Below, piece by piece: positions 16,787-25,287 of a stretch of 64,000 bases of DNA. The notes beneath the pieces are model-generated. The model saw only the letters and a program-made list of their open reading frames with translations. It was not told where the DNA came from and made no database searches. The DNA comes from Pseudomonas sp. Gutcm_11s (lineage in GTDB: Bacteria > Pseudomonadota > Gammaproteobacteria > Pseudomonadales > Pseudomonadaceae): assembly GCF_028649395.1 (NCBI RefSeq), contig NZ_JAQSUW010000017.1:124001-188000 (forward strand), in the 5' to 3' direction. How positions within the stretch are numbered: the first letter of the stretch is position 1; every line of letters begins with the position of its first letter. A program made the position numbers and the translations under genes.

Positions 16787-18835
16787 GTGACCGCTGCCAA
16801 TCCCCTGCTGCAAGACTTCGACCTGCCGCCCTACTCCCTGATCAAGCCCGAGCATGTCGAGCCGGCCGTGGATGCCATCCTCGCCGATAGCCGCGCGACC
16901 ATCGCCGAGCTGCTCAAGACCCAGCAGGCCAATCCGAGCTGGGACGGCCTGGTGCTGGCGCTGGACGAGCTGAATGCCCGCCTGGGTCGCGCCTGGAGCC
17001 CGGTCAGCCACCTCAACGCGGTGTGCAACAACGCCGAGCTGCGCGGCGCCTACGAGGCCTGCCTGCCCAAGCTGTCCGAGTTCTGGACCGAGATGGGCCA
17101 GAACAAGCCGCTGTTCGAGGCTTACGACGCCCTGGCCAAGAGCCCGGCGGCAGAGAGCTTCGACGTGGCGCAGAAGACCATCCTCGAACACGCCCTGCGC
17201 GATTTCCGCCTTAGCGGCATCGACCTGCCGGCCGAGCAGCAGAAGCGCTACGGCGAGATCCAGATGAAGCTCTCCGAGCTGGGCAGTCGCTTCTCCAACC
17301 AGTTGCTCGACGCCACCCAGGCCTGGACCAAGCACATCAGCGACGAGGCGGCCCTGGCCGGCCTCACCGACTCGGCCAAGGCGCAGATGGCCCAGGCCGC
17401 GCAAGCCAAGGAGCTGGACGGCTGGCTGATCACCCTGGAATTTCCCAGCTACTACGCGGTGATGACCTACGCCGACGACCGCGCCCTGCGCGAAGAGGTC
17501 TACACCGCCTACTGCACCCGCGCCTCCGACCAGGGCCCGAACGCCGGGCAGAACGACAACGGCCCGGTGATGGCCGAGCTGCTCGACCTGCGCCAGGAGC
17601 TGGCCCGCCTGCTTGGCTTCGCGCACTACAGCGAGCTGAGTCTTGCCAGCAAGATGGCCGAAAATACCGACCAGGTTCTGCATTTTCTCCGCGACCTGGC
17701 CGTGCGCAGCAAACCCTTCGCCGCCCAGGACCTGGACGAGCTCAAGGCCTTCGCTGCCGAGCAGGGCGTGAGAGACCTGCAGAGCTGGGACGTCGGCTAC
17801 TTCAGCGAGAAGCTGCGCCAGCAGCGCTACAGCATTTCCCAGGAGGAAGTGCGCGCCTGGTTCCCGATCGACAAGGTGCTGTCCGGCCTGTTCGCCATCG
17901 TGCAGAAGCTCTACGGCATCGAGATCAATGAGCTGAAGGAGTTCGACAGCTGGCACCCGGACGTGCGCCTGTTCGAGATTCGCGAGAACGGCCAGCACGT
18001 CGGCCGCTTCTTCTTCGACCTCTATGCCCGCGCCAACAAGCGCGGCGGCGCCTGGATGGACGGCGCCCGCGACAAGCGCCGCTCGGCACAGGGTGAACTG
18101 ATCAGCCCGGTGGCCAACCTGGTGTGCAACTTCACCCCGGCGGTTGGCGGCAAGCCGGCGCTGCTGACCCACGATGAAGTCACCACCCTGTTCCACGAGT
18201 TCGGTCACGGCCTGCACCACCTGCTGACCCGCGTCGAGCACGCCGGCGCCTCCGGCATCAACGGCGTGGCCTGGGATGCGGTGGAGCTGCCGAGCCAGTT
18301 CATGGAGAACTGGTGCTGGGAGCCCGAGGGCCTGGCGCTGATCTCCGGTCACTATGAATCCGGCGAGGCACTGCCCCAGGCACTGCTGGACAAGATGCTG
18401 GCGGCGAAGAACTTCCAGTCCGGCCTGATGATGGTGCGCCAGCTGGAGTTCAGCCTGTTCGACTTCGAGCTGCACGCCACCCATGGCGACGGCCGCAGCG
18501 TGCTGCAGGTGCTGGAAGGCATCCGCGACGAAGTGGCGGTGATCCGTCCGCCGGCCTTCAACCGCTTCGCCAACAGCTTCGCGCACATCTTCGCCGGCGG
18601 TTACGCGGCCGGTTACTACAGCTACAAGTGGGCGGAAGTGCTGTCCGCCGACGCCTTCTCCAAGTTCGAGGAAGACGGCGTGCTCAACCCGGCCACTGGC
18701 CGCGCCTTCCGTGAGGCGATCCTGGCTCGTGGCGGCTCGCAGGCGCCGATGGTGCTGTTCGTCGACTTCCGTGGCCGCGAGCCGAGCATCGACGCCCTGC
18801 TGCGCCACCTCGGCCTGAGCCAGGAGGCGGCGTGA
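16787..18835 (+). CDS. prlC: Oligopeptidase A (M3 metallopeptidase)
   Basis: The 682-residue cytoplasmic zinc peptidase carries the M3 signature HEFGHGLHH at about 470-478 with the third ligand Glu downstream. The length matches E. coli PrlC (680). It degrades short peptides, including cleaved signal peptides. GTG 16787 gives the standard N-terminus (VTAANPLLQDFDLPP); the longer open frame to 16685 runs through the promoter region. The yheV start overlaps its stop (GATGA), the same prlC-yheV arrangement as in enterobacteria and P. aeruginosa. Confidence 0.95.
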   Translation: MTAANPLLQDFDLPPYSLIKPEHVEPAVDAILADSRATIAELLKTQQANPSWDGLVLALDELNARLGRAWSPVSHLNAVCNNAELRGAYEACLPKLSEFWTEMGQNKPLFEAYDALAKSPAAESFDVAQKTILEHALRDFRLSGIDLPAEQQKRYGEIQMKLSELGSRFSNQLLDATQAWTKHISDEAALAGLTDSAKAQMAQAAQAKELDGWLITLEFPSYYAVMTYADDRALREEVYTAYCTRASDQGPNAGQNDNGPVMAELLDLRQELARLLGFAHYSELSLASKMAENTDQVLHFLRDLAVRSKPFAAQDLDELKAFAAEQGVRDLQSWDVGYFSEKLRQQRYSISQEEVRAWFPIDKVLSGLFAIVQKLYGIEINELKEFDSWHPDVRLFEIRENGQHVGRFFFDLYARANKRGGAWMDGARDKRRSAQGELISPVANLVCNFTPAVGGKPALLTHDEVTTLFHEFGHGLHHLLTRVEHAGASGINGVAWDAVELPSQFMENWCWEPEGLALISGHYESGEALPQALLDKMLAAKNFQSGLMMVRQLEFSLFDFELHATHGDGRSVLQVLEGIRDEVAVIRPPAFNRFANSFAHIFAGGYAAGYYSYKWAEVLSADAFSKFEEDGVLNPATGRAFREAILARGGSQAPMVLFVDFRGREPSIDALLRHLGLSQEAA

Positions 18836-19092
18836 TGAGCGAGGTGAAAAAACGCTTCATCGCCGGCGCCGTGTGCCCGGCGTGCAGCGCGATGGACACA
18901 ATCAAGATGTGGGACGAGGACGGCACGCCGCACCGCGAGTGCGTGGCCTGCGGCTACGCCGACACCCTCAACGCCCAGGGCCAGTCGGTGCCCAAGGAAG
19001 TCGGCACCCGGGTTAACCAGGCCGCGCCCAAGCCGGCGGCGAGCAAGGGGCAGACCGTGCAGTTCTTCCCCAATCCCAAGCTGAAAAAGTGA
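18835..19092 (+). CDS. yheV: YheV-type zinc-ribbon protein
   Basis: The 85-residue protein has a four-cysteine zinc ribbon: CPAC near residue 14 and CVAC near residue 39. A basic low-complexity tail follows. It matches YheV, a conserved partner of prlC with no assigned function. ATG 18835 overlaps the prlC stop by one base; GTG 18832 would add one codon. It ends the prlC unit. The 150 nt after it lack a clear T-tailed hairpin, only an imperfect GC-rich inverted repeat around 19120. Confidence 0.85.
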   Translation: MSEVKKRFIAGAVCPACSAMDTIKMWDEDGTPHRECVACGYADTLNAQGQSVPKEVGTRVNQAAPKPAASKGQTVQFFPNPKLKK

Positions 19093-19220
19093 CCGTGGGT
19101 CATCTTTAACCGCGCCTAGCGGCCGCCCCAGAGCGGCGGTCGCCACGCACGGCCGGCGATAACCAGCCGGAACAGCGCGGAGGCGCTAGGCTCAAGGCGG
19201 ACGCATCGGGAGGATACGTC

Positions 19221-19250
19221 ATGCCGTACGGGCCCCGCCCTCATGCTTGA
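19221..19250 (+). CDS. Possible 9-codon leader peptide upstream of the phosphate transporter
   Basis: ATG 19221 is preceded by GGGAGGA (19208-19214) at ideal spacing and encodes MPYGPRPHA then TGA at 19248-19250. The stop overlaps the transporter start ATG 19243, which has no ribosome binding site of its own. This looks like a translated leader that hands ribosomes to the transporter by termination-reinitiation. Alternatively it marks a wrongly placed transporter start. Its arginine and prolines give no clear attenuator logic. Confidence 0.35.
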   Translation: MPYGPRPHA

Positions 19251-20868
19251 TCGCTACCAACTGCTGGACCAGCTACGTGCCGCCCGCCTGCCGCAGTCGC
19301 CGCTCAGCCCGGTGCTGCAGAAGCGCGCCGGGATGGGTGGCAAGTCGCTGTTCCTGCTCGCCCTGGCGGCCGCGCTGGCCTTCACCTTCATCAGCCTGGC
19401 CAACGATCTGCGGGCCAGCGGCGAGCTGCACTCCGGGCTGGCGCTGAGCGTGCTGGTGGTGGCGCTGCTGATCGCCCTCGGCTTCGAGTTCATCAACGGC
19501 TTCCACGACGCCGCCAACGCGGTGGCCACGGTGATCTACACCAACGCCCTGCCGCCCAATGTCGCCGTGCTCTGGTCGGGGCTGTGCAACGGCCTCGGCG
19601 TGCTGCTGTCCAGCGGCGCGGTGGCCTTCGCCATCGTCGCCCTGCTGCCGGCAGAGCTGATGCTGCACCTGCGCAGCGGCGCCGGCATGGCGATGATCTT
19701 CGCCCTGCTGATCGCCGCCATCCTGTGGAACTTGGGCACCTGGTGGCTGGGCCTGCCGGTGTCGTCCTCGCATACCCTTATCGGCTCCATCGTCGGCGTC
19801 GCCCTGGCCCACGGCCTGATGGCCGAGCGCTCTTCGGTGCTGCAGGGTGATTGGCACATGCTGAGCAAGGTCGGCTACGCCTTGTTGCTGTCGCCGCTGG
19901 TTGGTCTGGGCGCCGCGGCGCTGCTGCTGTGGCTGCTGCGCCTGGTCCTGGCGCGGAGCCGCCCGGCGCTGTTCCAGGCGCCGGAGGGGCGCACGCCGCC
20001 GCCCTGGTGGATTCGCGGCCTGCTGATCCTGACCTGCTCGGGGGTGTCCTTCGCCCACGGCTCCAACGACGGGCAGAAGGGCATGGGCCTGATCATGCTG
20101 ATCCTGGTTGGCGCCATGCCGCTGGCCTTCGCCCTCGACCGCAGCAGTCCGCCTGCGGCAGTGGCGCAGCTGGTGCAGCATGCCGAGCAGGGGCGCCAGG
20201 GGTTGCTGCGCGCCGGTGCCGGCGCCACGGCCGATGCGCACGAGACCCTGCTGGCCTTCCAGCGCGGCGAGGCGCAGTTGCCGCAGGTGCTGGGGGCGCT
20301 GGCGACGGTGCTCGGCGATGTCGGCGCGCGGGTGCCGGCCGATGGCGTGCTCGGCGCGATGAGCGACGAGCAGACCCTGGCCCTGCGCGACGACCTGTTC
20401 CTCGCCGCGGAGACCGTGCGCCTGCTCGACCGCACTGACCTGGCGCTACCGCTGGAGACCTGGAGCGAGCTGCAGGCCCTGCGCAGCCAGGCCGACGCGA
20501 CCATTCATTTCGTCCCGGCCTGGGTCAAGATCGCCGTGGCGCTGGCCCTGTGCCTGGGCACCCTGGTCGGTTGGCGGCGCATCGTCGCCACCGTCGGCGA
20601 GGGCATCGGCACCACGCGCATGACCTATGCCCAGGGCGCCTCGGCGCAGCTGACGGCGATGCTCACCATCGGCGCGGCGGACCTCTACGGCATGCCGGTG
20701 TCGACTACCCAGGTGCTGTCCTCGGGCGTGGCCGGCACCATGCTGGCCAGCGGCAGCGGCCTGCAGTGGCAGACCATCCGCAGCATGCTGCTGGCCTGGG
20801 TACTGACCCTGCCGGCGGCCATCCTGCTTTCCGGCGGTCTCTACTGGTTGTTCAGCAGCCTGCTCTAG
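19243..20868 (+). CDS. PiT-family inorganic phosphate transporter
   Basis: The 541-residue inner-membrane protein has the duplicated PiT signatures GFHDAANAVATVIYT (about 85-100) and FAHGSNDGQKGMG (about 268-280). The paired VSSSHTLIGSIVG and VSTTQVLSSGVAGTM motifs are also present. A central hydrophilic region (about 300-420) separates the two halves, as in longer PitA-type proteins. It should carry out proton-coupled uptake of metal-phosphate. ATG 19243 is weakly supported, see the leader peptide. Its stop overlaps the convergent AraC gene by 4 nt. It interrupts the prlC-yheV to radical SAM order seen in P. aeruginosa. Confidence 0.9.
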   Translation: MLDRYQLLDQLRAARLPQSPLSPVLQKRAGMGGKSLFLLALAAALAFTFISLANDLRASGELHSGLALSVLVVALLIALGFEFINGFHDAANAVATVIYTNALPPNVAVLWSGLCNGLGVLLSSGAVAFAIVALLPAELMLHLRSGAGMAMIFALLIAAILWNLGTWWLGLPVSSSHTLIGSIVGVALAHGLMAERSSVLQGDWHMLSKVGYALLLSPLVGLGAAALLLWLLRLVLARSRPALFQAPEGRTPPPWWIRGLLILTCSGVSFAHGSNDGQKGMGLIMLILVGAMPLAFALDRSSPPAAVAQLVQHAEQGRQGLLRAGAGATADAHETLLAFQRGEAQLPQVLGALATVLGDVGARVPADGVLGAMSDEQTLALRDDLFLAAETVRLLDRTDLALPLETWSELQALRSQADATIHFVPAWVKIAVALALCLGTLVGWRRIVATVGEGIGTTRMTYAQGASAQLTAMLTIGAADLYGMPVSTTQVLSSGVAGTMLASGSGLQWQTIRSMLLAWVLTLPAAILLSGGLYWLFSSLL

Positions 20869-21662
20869 CGCCGGGCACGGAAGAACTCGCCGGGAGTGGC
20901 GCCGAACTGCTGGCGGAAGGCGGCGATGAAGGCCGACAGCGAGTCGTAGCCGCAGGCCAGGGCCACATCGGTGACCCGTTCGCCGCGCTCCAGCGGCGCC
21001 AGCGCATCGAGCAGGCGCTGGCGCTGGCGCCAGGCGCGGAAGCTCAGCCCGGTGTCGTGGAGGAACAGGCGACTCAGGGTACGCTCGGACACGCCCAGGC
21101 GAGCCCCCCAGTCGGCCAGGCCCAGGTGGCGATCCTCCTCCACGCTCAGGCCGTTGCAGATCGCCTGCAGGCGCACATCGCGCGGCAACGGCAGCGACAG
21201 CTCGAGCTGCGCCGCCGCCTGCAGCTGGTCCAGCAGCACGGCGGTCAGGCGTCCGGCCGCACCGGCCTCGTCGTACTCCACCGGCAGGGCGCTGAAACCG
21301 TCGATCAACTCGCGCAGCAGCGGGCTGACCGCCAGCACGCGGCAGTCCTCCGGGCCCCAGGGTACGGACTGGCACTCGATATACAGGCTGCGCATCTCGG
21401 TGCGCGGCGAGCTGAACACGCGATGCTCGACCCCGGCCGGCACCCACACGGCGCGCTGCGGCGGGGCGAGGAAGCGCATGCTGGCGGTATGCACCTCGAG
21501 TACGCCGGCGATGGCATAGGACAGCTGCACCCAGGGGTGGCTGTGGACGAAGGTCAGCGCACGGTTCGGCAGCGATTCGACGCGGCCATACAGCGGGCGG
21601 GGCAACCGTTGCAGGTCGGGGACTTCGCGCGCGACGACGCCGTTTTGTCCGATTGGCGACAT
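20865..21662 (-). CDS. AraC-family transcriptional regulator
   Basis: The 265-residue protein has an N-terminal cupin-like sensor domain (HSHPWVQLSYAIAGVLEV, WVPAGVEH) and a C-terminal pair of helix-turn-helix motifs (LADWGARLGVSERTLSRLF and VTDVALACGYDSLSAFIAAFRQQFG). The layout is that of the cupin-AraC group that controls an adjacent transporter. It is divergent from the bile-acid-symporter-family gene at 21743 with 80 nt between starts, so that gene is the likely target. ATG 21662 is favoured over the frame extension to 21701. The inducer is unknown. Confidence 0.88.
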   Translation of the reverse strand: MSPIGQNGVVAREVPDLQRLPRPLYGRVESLPNRALTFVHSHPWVQLSYAIAGVLEVHTASMRFLAPPQRAVWVPAGVEHRVFSSPRTEMRSLYIECQSVPWGPEDCRVLAVSPLLRELIDGFSALPVEYDEAGAAGRLTAVLLDQLQAAAQLELSLPLPRDVRLQAICNGLSVEEDRHLGLADWGARLGVSERTLSRLFLHDTGLSFRAWRQRQRLLDALAPLERGERVTDVALACGYDSLSAFIAAFRQQFGATPGEFFRARR

Positions 21663-21742
21663 TGGTTGGTACTTTGGCGTTAGTCGGAAATTCCCGGCCA
21701 CGATAAGTTGTGCACCTCCACTCCCGCAAGCCGAGCCCTGCC

Positions 21743-22735
21743 ATGCGTCGTTTCCTGCCCGATACCTTCACCCAGGCGCTGCTCGCCGTGGTCCTGCTGG
21801 CCAGCCTGCTGCCGGTGCAGGGCAACCTGGCCGTGACCTTCGACTGGATCACCAACCTGGCCATCGGCCTGCTGTTCTTCCTGCACGGCGCCAAGCTGTC
21901 GCGCGAGCAGATCGTCGCCGGTGCCGGCCACTGGCGTTTGCACCTGCTGGTGTTCGCCTGCACCTTCGTCGCCTTCCCGCTGCTCGGCCTGGCGCTCAAG
22001 CCGCTGCTGGCGCCGCTGACCGGCGATGCGCTGTATATCGGCATGCTCTACCTGTGTGCCCTGCCGGCCACCGTGCAGTCGGCCATCGCCTTCACCTCGC
22101 TGGCGCGCGGCAACGTGGCGGCGGCGATCTGCAGTGCGGCGGCGTCCAGCCTGTTCGGCATCTTCCTCACCCCGCTGCTGGTGACGCTGCTGCTGGACGT
22201 GCACGGCGACGGCGCCTCGACCCTGGACGCCATCGGCAAGATCACCGTGCAGCTGCTGTTGCCGTTCATTGCCGGGCAGATCGCGCGGCGCTGGATCGGC
22301 GAGTGGGTCGGGCGCAACAAGCACTGGCTGCGCTTCGTCGACCAGGGCTCGATCCTGCTGGTGGTCTACGGCGCCTTCAGTGCCGCGGTGGTCGAGGGCC
22401 TGTGGCACCAAGTGCCGCTGCCGGCGCTGGCCGGCCTGGTGCTGGCCTGCTGCGTGCTATTGGCGCTGGCGTTGCTGGTGACATACGGCACCGCGCGGCT
22501 GTGCGGTTTCAATCTGGAGGACCGCATCACCATCCTCTTCTGTGGCTCGAAGAAAAGCCTGGCCACTGGTGTGCCGATGGCCCAGGTGCTGTTCGCCGGC
22601 AGCAGCATCGGCCTGCTGATCCTGCCGCTGATGCTGTTCCACCAGATCCAGCTGATGGTCTGCGCAGTGCTGGCGCAGCGTTACGCCAAGCGGCCGGAGT
22701 CGGTGAGCGAGCTGATGGGCCGCGTCGATCCCTAG
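21743..22735 (+). CDS. Bile acid:sodium symporter family protein (YfeH-like)
   Basis: The 330-residue inner-membrane protein has about ten helices and matches the SBF-like/YfeH branch of the BASS superfamily. Features are the ITNLAIGLLFFLHGAKLSR first half and the FCGSKKSLATGVPMAQVLF crossover region. Related proteins move organic anions or acidic metabolites; the substrate here is unknown. The ATG at 21743 gives the usual start (MRRFLPDTF); earlier in-frame codons fall in the divergent promoter. The facing AraC gene probably regulates it. A small exported-protein gene follows after 51 nt. Confidence 0.87.
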   Translation: MRRFLPDTFTQALLAVVLLASLLPVQGNLAVTFDWITNLAIGLLFFLHGAKLSREQIVAGAGHWRLHLLVFACTFVAFPLLGLALKPLLAPLTGDALYIGMLYLCALPATVQSAIAFTSLARGNVAAAICSAAASSLFGIFLTPLLVTLLLDVHGDGASTLDAIGKITVQLLLPFIAGQIARRWIGEWVGRNKHWLRFVDQGSILLVVYGAFSAAVVEGLWHQVPLPALAGLVLACCVLLALALLVTYGTARLCGFNLEDRITILFCGSKKSLATGVPMAQVLFAGSSIGLLILPLMLFHQIQLMVCAVLAQRYAKRPESVSELMGRVDP

Positions 22736-22786
22736 CCCGCCGGGCGCCGCTGCGCTACCGTGCCGGCGGCACTCGGGGAGTCAGGG

Positions 22787-23293
22787 ATGATGAAGGGATT
22801 TGCGTGGCGGGGACTGTGCGGCGCGCTGCTGCTCTCGATGTCGCTGAGCACTTGGGCCGAGGATTTCGGCCCGTCGATCTACGCCGGCATGAATGCGCGC
22901 TTCGATCCGGCTCACGAGGCCCGTTATCGCCAACCCGAGGCGCAGCTGCGCCTGCTGTTGGCGTACCAGGGCGCGCACACCAGGACCAACCATTTCTGCC
23001 TGCTGGGCTATCGCTGGCCCCATGGCCTCGAGTTCGTCTCGGTGCACTGGCGCGAGGGGCGGATGATCCTGCGCTGGCACGGCGAGGCGGATTGGTCCGC
23101 AGACTTCCTGTCGGCGGTGGTGAGCGATGGCATCGACCTGGAGACCGGCGTGATCGACGCCGACGATGTCGGCGGCAGCACCTTTCTGGTCACCCGCCGC
23201 GGCGCTGAGGGCACCCTGGAAGACTGTCGCCAGCATGGCCGCGAGTACGTGATCGAGCCCTTCACGCCGGCGCCGCTTATCGAAGAGGAATAG
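22787..23293 (+). CDS. Conserved exported protein of unknown function
   Basis: The 168-residue protein has a signal peptide (GALLLSMSLSTWAE) followed by a soluble domain rich in Trp and acidic residues. No family is recognised. Starts ATG 22787 and 22790 are adjacent; the sequence before them is G-rich but not a strong ribosome binding site. It may be co-transcribed with the symporter gene. It ends 25 nt before the LexA box of the radical SAM gene. Probably periplasmic. Confidence 0.65.
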   Translation: MMKGFAWRGLCGALLLSMSLSTWAEDFGPSIYAGMNARFDPAHEARYRQPEAQLRLLLAYQGAHTRTNHFCLLGYRWPHGLEFVSVHWREGRMILRWHGEADWSADFLSAVVSDGIDLETGVIDADDVGGSTFLVTRRGAEGTLEDCRQHGREYVIEPFTPAPLIEEE

Positions 23294-23318
23294 GCAGCGC
23301 TGGTGTGTGGGAGTAAAT

Positions 23319-23348
23319 CCGAATACTGTTTATGCATACAGTATTCGG
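23319..23348 (+). promoter_or_regulatory. LexA (SOS) box upstream of the radical SAM gene
   Basis: CTG (23326-23328) and CAG (23339-23341) are separated by exactly 10 nt, the LexA core. They lie inside a 30-bp inverted repeat with perfect 10-bp arms (CCGAATACTG and CAGTATTCGG). The centre is AT-rich, as in strong SOS boxes. It ends 10 nt before the chosen start codon at 23359, so bound LexA should block transcription. Confidence 0.9.
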
Positions 23349-23358
23349 AGCCTTGCCC

Positions 23359-24420
23359 ATGTCCCTCATCCTGCCGCCCCGTGGCCGCGGTACCGCCAGT
23401 AACCCGCACAACCGCTTCGCCCCGACCCGCAGCCAGGCCGAGGATGACGGCTGGTACCAGGACGAGACGCCGCCGTGCCGGGCCACCGAGGTGCGCGTCG
23501 AGCGGGCCAAGACAGTGATCACCCGCAACAACTCGCCGGACGTCGGCTTCGACCGCTCGGTGAATCCCTATCGCGGCTGCGAGCATGGCTGCATCTACTG
23601 CTTCGCCAGGCCGAGCCATGCCTACTGGGACCTGTCGCCAGGCATCGATTTCGAGACCCGGCTGATCGCCAAGACCAACCTCGCCGAGCGCCTGGAAGAA
23701 GAGCTGAGCAAGCCCGGCTACGTGCCGCAGCCAATCGCCCTGGGCATCAATACCGACGCCTACCAGCCGATCGAGCGCGAGCAGCGCCTGACCCGCCAGG
23801 CCCTGGAGATCCTCCTGCGATTCCGCCACCCGCTGCACATCATCACCAAGAGCTCGCTGATCCTGCGCGACCTCGACCTGCTGCAGGAGCTGGCCAGCCG
23901 CAAGCTGGTCAGCGTGGCGTTCAGCCTGACCACCCTGGACGACGAGCTGAAACGCATCATGGAGCCGCGCACCGCCTCGCCCGGCGCACGCCTGCGGGCC
24001 ATGCGCCGTTTGCACGAGGCCGGGGTGCCGGTCACCGCGCTGGTCGCACCGATCATTCCGATGATCAACGACATGGAGCTGGAGCGGATTCTCGAAGCTG
24101 CACGAGATGCCGGCGCGCGCTCGGCCGGCTATGTGTTGCTGCGCCTGCCATTGGAGATCGCCGAGCTGTTCGAGGAATGGTTGCGCAGCCACTTTCCCGA
24201 GCGCGCTGAGCACGTGATGAGCCTGATCAGGCAGTCGCGCGGCGGCAAGAACTACGACAGCCGCTTCGGCAGCCGCATGCGTGGCGAAGGCGCCTTCGCC
24301 GACCTGCTGTCGCAGCGCTTCGCCCTGGCGCGCAAGCGCCTGGGGCTGAGCCATCGCGATGGTTTCAATCTCGACTGCAGCCAGTTCGCCCCGCCGGGCC
24401 GCCAGTTGGCACTGCTGTAA
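23359..24420 (+). CDS. PA0069-family radical SAM protein, SOS-controlled
   Basis: The 353-residue protein has a radical SAM cluster motif CEHGCIYC with cysteines at 74, 78 and 81. It belongs to the family named after PA0069, related to the SplB/Rv2578c group of spore photoproduct lyase-like proteins. It should use a 4Fe-4S cluster and S-adenosylmethionine to make a radical; the substrate is unknown, and DNA repair is suggested by regulation. ATG 23359 is chosen because the earlier ATG at 23332 lies inside the LexA box. PA0069 is in the LexA regulon of P. aeruginosa as I recall. The beta carbonic anhydrase follows after 97 nt. Confidence 0.9.
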   Translation: MSLILPPRGRGTASNPHNRFAPTRSQAEDDGWYQDETPPCRATEVRVERAKTVITRNNSPDVGFDRSVNPYRGCEHGCIYCFARPSHAYWDLSPGIDFETRLIAKTNLAERLEEELSKPGYVPQPIALGINTDAYQPIEREQRLTRQALEILLRFRHPLHIITKSSLILRDLDLLQELASRKLVSVAFSLTTLDDELKRIMEPRTASPGARLRAMRRLHEAGVPVTALVAPIIPMINDMELERILEAARDAGARSAGYVLLRLPLEIAELFEEWLRSHFPERAEHVMSLIRQSRGGKNYDSRFGSRMRGEGAFADLLSQRFALARKRLGLSHRDGFNLDCSQFAPPGRQLALL

Positions 24421-24442
24421 ATGAATTGTGACTCGCCGGGGC

Positions 24443-24472
24443 TGGCAACTGTCCGCATGCCAGGTCGATAAT
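24443..24472 (+). promoter_or_regulatory. Possible sigma-70 promoter for the beta carbonic anhydrase
   Basis: TGGCAA (24443-24448), an 18-nt spacer and GATAAT (24467-24472) resemble a sigma-70 promoter 45 nt upstream of the start codon. The -10 is good and the -35 is weak. Confidence 0.35.
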
Positions 24473-24517
24473 CCGCACCGCGCTCAAGCGCGACGGTCCA
24501 GCACGAGGTGAGACGCC

Positions 24518-25243
24518 ATGCCCTACAAGCACAACGCCATTCCCCTGCAGGCGCGTACCGCGCCGGAGAGCGCCGATGAGGCGCTGAACGCCATCGTTGG
24601 CGGCTTCAAGCGCTTCCGCAACGAGGTCTTCCCGCAGCAGGAAGAGCTGTTCAAGGCACTGGCCACCGCGCAAAACCCGCGCGCCATGTTCATCACCTGC
24701 GCCGACTCGCGCATCGTCCCCGAGCTGATCACCCAGAGCGCCCCGGGCGACCTGTTCGTCAGCCGCAACGTCGGTAACGTGGTGCCGGCCTACGGGCAGA
24801 TGATGGGCGGCGTCTCTACCGCCATCGAGTACGCGGTGCTGGCCTTGGGCGTGCAGCACATCATTGTCTGCGGCCACTCCGACTGCGGCGCGATGAAGGC
24901 GGTACTGGCCCCCGAGACCCTGGAAAGTATGCCGACGGTGAAGGCCTGGCTGCGCCACAGCGAAGTGGCGCTCAAGGTGGTCGAGGCCAACTGCGGCTGC
25001 GAAGGCCACGACCGCTTGGGCATCCTCACCGAGGAGAACGTGGTGGCCCAGCTCAACCACCTGTGCACTCACCCGTCGGTGGCAGCGCGCGTGGCCAGCG
25101 GCCAGCTGTTCATCCACGGCTGGGTCTACGACATCGAGACCAGCGCGATCCGCGCCTACGACGCCAAGAGCGGGAGCTTCCTGCCACTGGACGGCGAGGT
25201 GGTGCCGATGGCCACGCCCAAGGCGCGTTACCAGTCCCAGTGA
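24518..25243 (+). CDS. Beta-class carbonic anhydrase
   Basis: The 241-residue cytoplasmic zinc enzyme interconverts CO2 and bicarbonate. The zinc and catalytic residues C61, D63, R65 (CADSR) and H120, C123 (CGHSDCGAM) are all present. It corresponds to the psCA1-type enzyme of P. aeruginosa, also encoded just before the caa3 oxidase genes. GAGGTGA before ATG 24518 is a good ribosome binding site. A strong hairpin (25249-25272) ends the gene. In P. aeruginosa a SulP transporter gene follows, as I recall; it is absent here. Confidence 0.93.
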   Translation: MPYKHNAIPLQARTAPESADEALNAIVGGFKRFRNEVFPQQEELFKALATAQNPRAMFITCADSRIVPELITQSAPGDLFVSRNVGNVVPAYGQMMGGVSTAIEYAVLALGVQHIIVCGHSDCGAMKAVLAPETLESMPTVKAWLRHSEVALKVVEANCGCEGHDRLGILTEENVVAQLNHLCTHPSVAARVASGQLFIHGWVYDIETSAIRAYDAKSGSFLPLDGEVVPMATPKARYQSQ

Positions 25244-25248
25244 AACGA

Positions 25249-25276
25249 CAAGGCCCGCAATCGCGGGCCTTGTTGC
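25249..25276 (+). terminator. Hairpin terminator between carbonic anhydrase and the convergent gene
   Basis: CAAGGCCCGC (25249-25258) pairs perfectly with GCGGGCCTTG (25263-25272) around a 4-nt loop. Only a short T-rich tail follows. Being symmetrical and between convergent genes, it can serve both. Confidence 0.8.
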
Positions 25277-25287
25277 ATCTGGGCGGC

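Noticed and set aside
19110..19150. Terminator after yheV
   Set aside because: The GC-rich inverted repeat is imperfect and lacks a T tail.
23332..23358. An earlier in-frame ATG for the radical SAM gene
   Set aside because: It sits inside the LexA palindrome with no ribosome binding site; ATG 23359 begins the conserved sequence.
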